DNA of 13,820 nt from Actinobacteria bacterium UBA2286. Lineage in GTDB: Bacteria > Actinomycetota > Coriobacteriia > Anaerosomatales > Anaerosomataceae. The stretch's first letter is position 1. Each line of letters begins with the position of its first letter. The notes beneath the pieces were generated by a model. That model searched no databases and was not told where the DNA came from. It saw only the letters and a program-made list of their open reading frames with translations. Both the position numbers and the translations under genes were made by a program. The DNA lies in NCBI GenBank assembly GCA_002345925.1, contig DDWM01000020.1, positions 4,550 to 18,369 of the forward strand, in the 5' to 3' direction. This document shows positions 8,505 to 13,720 of this stretch, in pieces.

Positions 8505-9239
8505 CTAGTACACAACCGCCTTACGGAAGTGCGCCATGACTGCGGCAGATATCTGCTTGGCGGGATACGTCATGTGCCCACCGGTCGCGCCGCCGCCGGC
8601 TATCCAATCTCGCTCGTCGTAGGGATCGTTCAAACGGATCATCATGGATCTCCAGTCGAACGCCTCAACTGGAACGATGTGTCCGTCGTGATTGAAGACA
8701 TAGCGGTCCATCAAGTCACCGGTAATCTTCATGTCCGTCGCCATCGGGTGAAGGCGCGTCCCCAGGCCGTATGCCACCCGGTAGTTGAAATCAGACGTCG
8801 ACGTACATGGCCCGTAGTACACGTAGTTCTGGGCCGCGAACTTGTTGATGGCGTTATCCACCAGCGAGAAGTCGGTCGCCTTCGCAGTGTCAGTGCCGAG
8901 GTACTTCGCGATCTCTGCCTGCGTCGCCGGTGTGCCCCAGTAGTCATCGATGCTCTGAACGGTCGCCGGTCCGCAGTAGAAGTTCTTCTCCTGCATGTGA
9001 GTAGGCGTGTAGAAGTACTTGTACGGCGCGTCGATAGCCGTTGTCTGTATGCCGCCACTGGAGCGCAGGTTGCCGAACATCCACTCTCGGAACTCGGCTT
9101 CAACCTGCACATCGAGCGCCGTCGTGACGTTCTTGGTCGGCCTCGGGTCGTCTCCTGTGCCAGCGGCCAGGGCCGCAGCAGGCTGTGCCAGCAGCACGAT
9201 CGTGATCGCGGCAGAAGCGATAGCTTTGGTGAATCTCAT
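8505..9239 (-). CDS. Secreted C39-like cysteine peptidase domain protein
   Basis: 244 residues from ATG 9239 (GAGGGGGA ribosome site). Residues 1-26 are a Sec signal peptide (MRFTK, a hydrophobic core, then ALA-AG), so the protein is exported. The catalytic motif is NFYCGPATVQSI with Cys89 in the CGPA context of papain-like C39 peptidases. The expected partners are His187 (HDGHIVPVEAFDW) and Asp205 (MIRLNDPYDE), the order and spacing seen in C39-like domains. A Gly-rich tail (GGGATGGHMTY) follows. No transporter domain is present, so this is not a bacteriocin-exporter C39 protease; the stand-alone secreted group is mostly uncharacterised and may act on peptides, peptidoglycan stems or surface proteins. 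Its mRNA leader is structured and the promoter carries tandem 11-bp repeats. The propeller lipoprotein next to it may be a partner. Confidence 0.85.
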   Translation of the reverse strand: MRFTKAIASAAITIVLLAQPAAALAAGTGDDPRPTKNVTTALDVQVEAEFREWMFGNLRSSGGIQTTAIDAPYKYFYTPTHMQEKNFYCGPATVQSIDDYWGTPATQAEIAKYLGTDTAKATDFSLVDNAINKFAAQNYVYYGPCTSTSDFNYRVAYGLGTRLHPMATDMKITGDLMDRYVFNHDGHIVPVEAFDWRSMMIRLNDPYDERDWIAGGGATGGHMTYPAKQISAAVMAHFRKAVVY

Positions 9240-9250
9240 GGTTCCCCCTC

Positions 9251-9353
9251 GTACTCGGTCAGGTATGTCCGAGGTGTTGCCGACGGGGGGTGCCCGGCCA
9301 CCCGAGGGCCCGTCGAGGTCCCTCATCACCTGGCTCGCCCCCCAGCGAGCCAG
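9251..9353 (-). promoter_or_regulatory. Structured 5' leader of the C39-like peptidase gene
   Basis: Three successive inverted repeats fill the leader. CTGGCTCGC/GCGAGCCAG (9330-9338 and 9345-9353) is a perfect 9-bp stem with a 6-nt loop. CGACGGG/CCCGTCG (9281-9287 and 9309-9315) is a 7-bp stem enclosing a smaller GGTG/CACC hairpin. CTCGG/CCGAG (9254-9258 and 9269-9273) lies just before the ribosome site. I compared it with c-di-AMP, c-di-GMP, glycine and cobalamin riboswitch signatures from memory and saw no clear match. It may be a cis-acting RNA or only stable GC-rich leader. Confidence 0.35.
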
Positions 9354-9363
9354 ATCCAACCCG

Positions 9364-9434
9364 AGTATGCCTCGGCGTACTTAACCGGCACTTACCGGGA
9401 ACTTAGCCGTCACGAACCCGTCATGGCGCCGTTA
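9364..9434 (-). promoter_or_regulatory. Candidate activated promoter with tandem 11-bp direct repeats (OmpR/PhoB-type box)
   Basis: On the plus strand the units are CTTAACCGGCA (9380-9390), CTTACCGGGAA (9391-9401), CTTAGCCGTCA (9402-9412), the decayed CGAACCCGTCA (9413-9423) and perhaps TGGCGCCGTTA (9424-9434). The ACTTA core recurs at 9379, 9390 and 9401, exactly 11 bp apart. On the minus strand a -10-like CATACT (rc of 9364-9369) lies 10 bp from the nearest unit, with no good -35. Known PhoB/OmpR-family boxes are 11-bp direct repeats that replace a -35 about 10 bp upstream of -10. The repeat is seen; the regulator family and the direction of control (peptidase gene, nth, or both) are inferred. 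Confidence 0.5.
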
Positions 9435-9479
9435 GCATTCGGGTACCATCAACTCAGTCGCCGGCAACGAGGGAGCCCC

Positions 9480-10136
9480 GTGAATCGCAAAGCGCAAGCC
9501 GCCAAGGTCATGAAGCGCCTGGGAGAGCTCTACCCCAAGGCACACGTCGCCCTTGATTACGAGAACCCGTTTCAGCTGCTGATCGCGGTGATTCTCTCGG
9601 CACAGACCACGGACGTTGGCGTGAACAAGGCCACGCCGGCTCTCTTTGAGCGATTCCCCACGCCTGAAGCGCTTGCCTCGGCGGATGTGCTGGAAGTCGA
9701 GGAGATCGTGCGGCCGACCGGCTTCTACCACAACAAGACCAAGCTCATCATGGGCTCCGCGCGCATGCTGGTAGCCGAGTTTGACGGCCGAGTTCCGGAC
9801 ACGATGGAGGACCTGCTGCGCCTGCCCGGAGTGGCGCGCAAGACCGCGAACATCGTCATCTCCAACGCGTACGGCAAGGTCGAAGGCATCGCCGTCGACA
9901 CGCACGTCTTCCGCCTGGCGCACCGCTTCGGGCTTTCTGCCGAGAAGACCCCGGACAAGGTGGAGCGCGACCTCATGGAAGCCATTCCTCGCGATGAGTG
10001 GTTCGCAGTGAACTACCGCTTCATCGACCACGGACGCGCGGTTTGCACCGCTAAGCGACCAGCCTGTGGCGCGTGTACGCTCAACGACATCTGTCCCTCG
10101 GCGTTCAAGACACCGGGTTGGCGCGAGTCGCTCTAG
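9480..10136 (+). CDS. nth: Endonuclease III (bifunctional DNA glycosylase/AP lyase)
   Basis: 218 residues. Excises oxidised pyrimidines and cleaves the abasic site in base-excision repair. The helix-hairpin-helix is at about 112-131 (LLRLPGVARKTANIVISNAYG), with the catalytic Lys121 and the catalytic Asp140 in VDTHVFRL. The C-terminal [4Fe-4S] cluster motif is complete: Cys189, Cys196, Cys199 and Cys205, spacing C-x6-C-x2-C-x5-C. The start is GTG 9480 behind GAGGGAG. The frame is open far upstream, but that part is antisense to the peptidase gene and shows no Nth similarity; ATG 9510 would cut into the domain. Its TAG stop shares CTAG with the stop of the convergent DUF554 gene. Confidence 0.96.
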   Translation: MNRKAQAAKVMKRLGELYPKAHVALDYENPFQLLIAVILSAQTTDVGVNKATPALFERFPTPEALASADVLEVEEIVRPTGFYHNKTKLIMGSARMLVAEFDGRVPDTMEDLLRLPGVARKTANIVISNAYGKVEGIAVDTHVFRLAHRFGLSAEKTPDKVERDLMEAIPRDEWFAVNYRFIDHGRAVCTAKRPACGACTLNDICPSAFKTPGWRESL

Positions 10137-10882
10137 CCCCAGATGCCGGCGATCAGCGCGGCGATGAACACTCCGGGCAGCATGTTGCCGTAAGGAAGTC
10201 GCTTGATGTCGGTAAGGTCGAGGCCGATCGCGAGGATAAGCGCGCCGCCAACCGCCTGCAGCGCATGGATGACCGGCGGGGTCATGAACGGCTGCACTGT
10301 GGTTGCGGCGAGCGCTATGCCTCCCTGGATGACCAGGACGGGAAGCACGGAGAGTCCCACACCGGCGCCAAACGTCGTTGCCAGCGCGATGGCGGCCACG
10401 CCGTCGAGTAGCGACTTCAGATACAGAAGCGACGGATCGCCCAGACCGCTTTCGATCGAACCCAGAATCGTCATGGCACCCACGCAGAAGAGCAAGCTCG
10501 CAGTCACGAAGCCCTCCACGATGGTGTGGCCCTTCGCGTCGGGCTGATCGGCAGGACCGGGCGCGAACATCTTGATCTTATACGTCTTCTCCTGCAGGAA
10601 GTGGCCGAGGCGCTCAAGTCCGCGCTCGATACCGACAAGCTCGCCGAGAATGCCACCGACCACAAGTGACCCGACGAGCACCAACGGCGCGAACTCGCCA
10701 AGCTTGGAATCGCCGAGAGTGGAAAGACCGCCTAGGCTCATCGAAATACCGATGACCAGCACGGCGAGCCCGATGCCCTTGAACGCGATCTCGCGAAGCT
10801 TCTCACTGATCAGGCCTCCGAAGATAAGCCCCACAGCAGTGCCTGCGATGATTGCCGCGACGTTCACCAGAACTCCGAGCAT
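10133..10882 (-). CDS. DUF554 family membrane protein (YdfK-like)
   Basis: 249 residues with about seven or eight hydrophobic segments (approximately 1-23, 33-52, 64-84, 120-142, 157-176, 178-196, 205-222, 234-248) and a polar loop at 85-118. The family signature EGFVTASLLFCVGAMTILGSIESGLGDPSLLYLKSLLDG is recognisable at 123-161, as are the opening GVLVNVAAIIAGTAVG and the repeated glycine-rich helices. DUF554 proteins are integral membrane proteins thought to be transporters; no substrate is established. ATG 10882 follows the TGA of the NYN gene after one base, with GGGGAG as ribosome site inside the NYN end, so the two are coupled. Its stop overlaps nth in CTAG. Confidence 0.92.
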   Translation of the reverse strand: MLGVLVNVAAIIAGTAVGLIFGGLISEKLREIAFKGIGLAVLVIGISMSLGGLSTLGDSKLGEFAPLVLVGSLVVGGILGELVGIERGLERLGHFLQEKTYKIKMFAPGPADQPDAKGHTIVEGFVTASLLFCVGAMTILGSIESGLGDPSLLYLKSLLDGVAAIALATTFGAGVGLSVLPVLVIQGGIALAATTVQPFMTPPVIHALQAVGGALILAIGLDLTDIKRLPYGNMLPGVFIAALIAGIWG

Positions 10883-10883
10883 G

Positions 10884-11351
10884 TCACTCCCCGTCCAGCC
10901 AGAGCCGCTTGAGCTCCTCGGTTATCTTGTTCGCGCCCTTTGGCAGGCCTTCGGTCGATGCCGGGTATCGCACACCCCGACGCTTCGGGCGAGCCGCCTC
11001 AAAGAGCGCCTCACACCCTAGCACACGCGCTCGCTCGTTCGCGGCTCTCACTCGCGCTGCCAGCCCACGATCGTCAGTCACGACCGTCACCCCATCTACG
11101 CCGGTCGCAAGTCGCACGATAACGTCGTCAGCGATTTCCTCGGCGGAGAAACGGACATCGAGAGCACCGGACGTGGGGGGTGTGGCATCAGTGCGGCCGT
11201 CGAAGATGACCGTTATCCTGCCGGCTCCAAGCAGCTGAGCACCGCGTGCCGCAAGCCTGCGTACGAGCGCGTCGCGCTGCTCTTCGGTGGAGAGCCCGCG
11301 CGTTGCCGGATCGCGCATGGTCACGTTATGTCCGTCGATCAGATAGCGCAC
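10884..11351 (-). CDS. YacP-like NYN domain ribonuclease
   Basis: 155 residues. The NYN/PIN-like fold is shown by YLIDGHNVT (Asp6, Asn9), VIFDGRTD (about 48-55), the ETADD-like EEIADDVIVRL (about 71-81) and VTVVTDDRGLAARV (about 88-101). These acidic residues would hold the metal ions. The Bacillus relative YacP/Rae1 is a ribosome-associated endoribonuclease; the same role here is inferred from family only. The start is GTG 11349-11351. The ribosome site is weak, and the gene follows the small cysteine protein's stop after 17 bp, so it is likely read through coupling in the 11585-to-10133 operon. Confidence 0.87.
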   Translation of the reverse strand: MRYLIDGHNVTMRDPATRGLSTEEQRDALVRRLAARGAQLLGAGRITVIFDGRTDATPPTSGALDVRFSAEEIADDVIVRLATGVDGVTVVTDDRGLAARVRAANERARVLGCEALFEAARPKRRGVRYPASTEGLPKGANKITEELKRLWLDGE

Positions 11352-11369
11352 GTGGGCGCCGCCGTCCCG

Positions 11370-11585
11370 CTAGTGTTGGGTGTGCTCCACGCGGTCCTTC
11401 ACGCTCATCAACCACGCGGCGAGTTCTCCGTTGCCACCGTCAAGCAAGCCGAAGTACTGCACAGCGCAGCCCTCGGTTGGAGCGCCTGAAATATCCAGAT
11501 GCTCAATCACGCGCCAGTAAGGGCATGAGCCGGTATCACAGGGACTCTGGACCCCGTTCGCCTCTCGCAGCTTGCATTCGCTCAT
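11370..11585 (-). CDS. Small four-cysteine protein, function unknown
   Basis: 71 residues from ATG 11585, which has a strong AAGGAGG 8 nt upstream; an in-frame extension to 11639 would run through this ribosome site and the promoter region. The four cysteines are Cys4, Cys16, Cys21 and Cys40, in the contexts SECKL, SPCDTGSCPYW and TEGCAVQYFGLL. The spacing C-x4-C plus two outer Cys could bind zinc or an Fe-S cluster. The C-terminal third is an amphipathic helix (GELAAWLMSVKDRVEH). The product is probably cytosolic, as there is no signal. It is divergent from the selenocysteine peroxiredoxin, with only 73 bp between starts, and is first of the NYN-DUF554 operon. No family recognised. Confidence 0.72.
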   Translation of the reverse strand: MSECKLREANGVQSPCDTGSCPYWRVIEHLDISGAPTEGCAVQYFGLLDGGNGELAAWLMSVKDRVEHTQH

Positions 11586-11625
11586 CCGGCTCGCCTCCTT
11601 CGGTGGTGATAAGAATCGTAGCAGA

Positions 11626-11648
11626 GGTAGATACTTCAAGAACCTACC
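11626..11648. promoter_or_regulatory. 23-bp near-perfect palindrome, candidate operator
   Basis: The half-sites GGTAGATACTT and AAGAACCTACC flank a central C; 9 of 11 base pairs are symmetric. It lies between the divergent starts of the small cysteine protein (11585) and the peroxiredoxin (11659), ending 2 bp before the latter's AAAGGAG. A one-base loop makes an RNA hairpin strained, so a dimeric repressor site is more likely. The core does not match Fur/PerR, Rex or LexA boxes that I can recall. Confidence 0.5.
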
Positions 11649-11658
11649 AAAGGAGCAT

Positions 11659-12144
11659 ATGTTGATTGAGTCCAGTATCCCCGCAGTTGGCGACGCGGCG
11701 CCAGTTATTGCAGCACCCGCGACGGGCGGCGGTCAGTTCGACCTCTCGGCCCAGCTCGGCAAGTGGGTGGTGGTGTACTTCTACCCGCGCGCCAACACCC
11801 CCGGTTGAACGCACGAAGCGAAGGACTTTCAGTCGCACGCAAGCGAACTGGAAGCCCTAAACGCCCTCGTAGTGGGCGTCAGTGCAGACAAACCGGAGAT
11901 CCAACAGCGGTTCATCGACAAGTTCGAGCTCACGTTCCCGATGATCTCGGACACCGATAAGTCGATCATCGTTGAGTACGGTGCTCGCGAGGTTCTAGGA
12001 GTGACCGCCAAGCGGAGCACGTTCCTCATCGACCCGCGCGGAATGATCGCCCGCGTATGGACGAAGGTCAAGATCAAGGGCCATGCCGAGGAAGTCGTGG
12101 ACGCGATTCGCGAGCTTTCGGCGGCATCGGGAGGCGCGGACTAG
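11659..12144 (+). CDS. Selenocysteine-containing peroxiredoxin (BCP/PrxQ type), TGA 11806-11808 read as Sec
   Basis: 161 residues with selenocysteine at position 50. Reduces peroxides in the cytosol. The N-terminal half ends VVVYFYPRANTPG, then TGA, and the same frame continues THEAKDFQSHASELEAL to TAG at 12144. In BCP-type peroxiredoxins FYPKxxTPGCT carries the peroxidatic Cys, so TGA falls exactly on it. Thr47 and Arg119 (KRSTFLIDPRG) complete the active site; GVSADKP and FPMISDTDKSIIVEYG are family blocks. No cysteine exists anywhere, and U+5, the usual resolving position, is Lys55. This is therefore a 1-Sec enzyme needing an outside reductant. AAAGGAG stands 3 nt before ATG 11659 and 6 nt before TTG 11662; either may be the start. 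The stop shares CTAG with the convergent MoaD-like gene. Sequencing error or a fresh nonsense mutation is possible but fits poorly with the exact site. Confidence 0.88.
11818..11836 (+). promoter_or_regulatory. Candidate bacterial SECIS hairpin after the Sec codon
   Basis: Just after the TGA, GCGA (11818-11821) can pair with TCGC (11833-11836), leaving an 11-nt loop that starts AGG, 16 nt from the U of UGA. This fits the loose bacterial SECIS rule of a short stem with a G in the first loop positions 16-37 nt downstream. An alternative has GAC/GTC (11824-11826 and 11832-11834) closing a 5-nt loop with a GAAG bulge below. Short stems like these occur by chance, so the element is only suggested. 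Confidence 0.4.
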
Positions 12145-12449
12145 GCGCCTGTGCCTGCGATGCCCTCGCGCCCGAAGAACGCCGGGTGCGTCGCCGGGGT
12201 GCCGTAAGGCACGAATGCGACCCTGTCGCCGGGGTGGACGATCGCGCCCGGTCCGACGAGTCCGCCGTTCAGGAAGAGGCTCTCCACAAGCTCGGCCGGC
12301 GCGCCCAGAGACGTCGCAAGGTCGAGCGCGCGAACGCCTTCTTTCGGAACTTCAACGACCGCGCGCGTGGGCAGGCCGCGTTCGCGGCACGCCCCGTGCA
12401 ACAGGCCGAGCATCTTGACCGAAGCCGGTTCGTACGTGTGTGCGTTCAT
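12141..12449 (-). CDS. MoaD/ThiS-like beta-grasp protein
   Basis: 102 residues from ATG 12449 (AAGGGG ribosome site 8 nt upstream). The pattern VKMLGLLHGACRERGLPTRAVVEVPKEGVRALDLATSLGAP, then VESLFLNGGLVGPGAIVHPGDRVAFVPYGTP, follows the ubiquitin-like fold of MoaD/ThiS and of the domain fused to Mut7-C proteins. VEV..ALDLA is the first helix and NG..V....I..GDRVAF the final strand pair. The C-terminus ends AGTGA and not the Gly-Gly tail that is adenylated in true sulfur carriers, so it may be a non-carrier relative or a carrier that is processed. It converges on the peroxiredoxin gene with a CTAG stop overlap and lies 149 bp downstream of aguA on the same strand. Confidence 0.65.
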   Translation of the reverse strand: MNAHTYEPASVKMLGLLHGACRERGLPTRAVVEVPKEGVRALDLATSLGAPAELVESLFLNGGLVGPGAIVHPGDRVAFVPYGTPATHPAFFGREGIAGTGA

Positions 12450-12598
12450 GACAGGTGCCCCTTCTTCAGGCTGACTCCGCACATGGAGCAAGAAACGTGC
12501 AAACAGCTCCGGGCCTGTGCCCCGGACGCAAAGAAGCCCCGCGGGCCGAACCCGGCACTCTCACCGCGTCCGACCAGCAGGGCCCCAGGTCTTGCCTG
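12450..12598. other. Folded 149-bp intergenic region between aguA and the MoaD-like gene
   Basis: No coding region is supported here. GGACGC (12524-12529) pairs with GCGTCC (12566-12571). CCGGG/CCCGG (12509-12513 and 12521-12525) and GGAGC/GCTCC (12485-12489 and 12506-12510) are further stems, and GCCCCGCGGGC can also fold. On the plus strand the words GCAAAC (12499-12504) and GGACGCAAAG (12524-12533) recall the GEMM-I (c-di-GMP) riboswitch core, but no plus-strand gene follows. On the minus strand it would be the 3' region of aguA and the leader of the MoaD-like gene. I see no convincing terminator or promoter. Confidence 0.35.
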
Positions 12599-13690
12599 TC
12601 AGCCTCGCGGCTGCTGTTGCGTGATGCAGTGGACGTTTCCGCCGCCGAGAACGATCTCTCGTCCCGGGAACGTCACGACGTCTCGATCGGGGAAGAGCCG
12701 CTGCAGGACCGCGACTGCCTCGGCATCATGTGCGTCGCCGAATACCGGCAGTACGACCGCGCCGTTACAGATGTAGAAGTTGACGTACGAGGCCGGCACC
12801 TCGTCGCCCTCCTCGCGGGGCAGGGTGCCCTCAACGTCATCTACACCTGATGTCTCCTCGGCGGTGTACGTCATGGTGTTCGGCATCGGCATCGTGTGCA
12901 CCTCAAGCGACCGACCCTTTGCATCGGTCGCGCCTCTGAGGATCTCAAGGTTCTCGGCAAGGATCTCGTAACGCCAGTCGCTCTCGTCGTCCGTCCATCC
13001 CGCCAGCACCACGCCGGGGCGCACGTAGCACGCCACATCGTCGACGTGCCCGTTGGTCTCCTCCGGGTCGATGCCGCGCTTGAGCCATATGACCTTGGAT
13101 ATGCCGAGGTACTCGGCCAGGTAGGCCTCTATCTCCTCGCGTGTGAGGTCGGGATTGCGCCCCGGCGAGAGCAGGCACTCCTTGGTAGTGATGACGGTGC
13201 CTTCGCCGTCCACATGGAACGATCCGCCTTCGAGCACGAACGGTGCGCGGTACCTGTCGATGCCTTCGATCTCGGCGATCTTCCTCGGCACCAGCTCATC
13301 TTTGTCCCACGGGGCGTACAGCCCGTCGTAAAGACCGCCCCAGGCGTTGAAGTGCCAGTGCACGAGGCGAACATCGCCCGCGCCATTCACAACGAAGCTG
13401 GGACCGATGTCGCGCATCCAAGAGTCGTTGCTGCCCATCTCGACCACGCGTACCGAGTCCGGCAGCATCGCCCGCGCATTCTCGAACTGGTCGGGGTTGA
13501 CCCCCATCGTTACAGTCTCGAAGCGTGCGATGGCACTCGCGACTTCCACCCACGCGCGCTGCGCAGGCTTGGCGCCGTTGCGCCAGTTGTCCGGGCGCTG
13601 AGGCCAAAGCATCCAGGTGCCAGCGTGCGGCTCCCATTCAGCAGGCATCCGGAACCCGTCTGCCTGAGGCGTGCTATCTATCGTTGCCAT
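12599..13690 (-). CDS. aguA: Agmatine deiminase
   Basis: 363 residues, the usual length. Hydrolyses agmatine to N-carbamoylputrescine and ammonia in polyamine synthesis or arginine/agmatine breakdown. The guanidine-modifying (pentein) fold signatures are all present: MPAEWEPHAGTWMLWPQR at 15-32, SNDSWMRDIGPSF with Asp94, FVLEGGSFHVDGEGT with Glu154, NGHVDDVACYVRPG with His215 and Asp217, and the catalytic nucleophile Cys355 in GGGNVHCITQQQP. AAGGAG precedes ATG 13690 at normal spacing. The gene starts 30 bp after the stop of an upstream membrane-protein gene, which suggests an agmatine uptake-and-use operon. No N-carbamoylputrescine amidohydrolase (aguB) or carbamoyltransferase is seen in the window, so the later step is unknown. 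Confidence 0.96.
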   Translation of the reverse strand: MATIDSTPQADGFRMPAEWEPHAGTWMLWPQRPDNWRNGAKPAQRAWVEVASAIARFETVTMGVNPDQFENARAMLPDSVRVVEMGSNDSWMRDIGPSFVVNGAGDVRLVHWHFNAWGGLYDGLYAPWDKDELVPRKIAEIEGIDRYRAPFVLEGGSFHVDGEGTVITTKECLLSPGRNPDLTREEIEAYLAEYLGISKVIWLKRGIDPEETNGHVDDVACYVRPGVVLAGWTDDESDWRYEILAENLEILRGATDAKGRSLEVHTMPMPNTMTYTAEETSGVDDVEGTLPREEGDEVPASYVNFYICNGAVVLPVFGDAHDAEAVAVLQRLFPDRDVVTFPGREIVLGGGNVHCITQQQPRG

Positions 13691-13720
13691 TGAGTGCTCC
13701 TTACTGCGTCGCCGCGAGCG

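Noticed and set aside
9240..9360. c-di-AMP (ydaO/yuaA) riboswitch upstream of the secreted peptidase
   Set aside because: The GGGGGAACC near the start codon is just the ribosome site; the other conserved blocks, such as the GAAUCC and CAGCUAACC words, are missing.
8424..9479. Long in-frame 5' extension of nth
   Set aside because: This stretch is antisense to the peptidase gene and has no Nth similarity; the domain starts right after GTG 9480, which has its own ribosome site.
11659..11808. Peroxiredoxin as a pseudogene with a nonsense mutation, or as two genes
   Set aside because: The TGA falls exactly on the catalytic residue, the frame and conservation continue unbroken, and no ribosome site precedes a second start. 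Selenocysteine explains it better.
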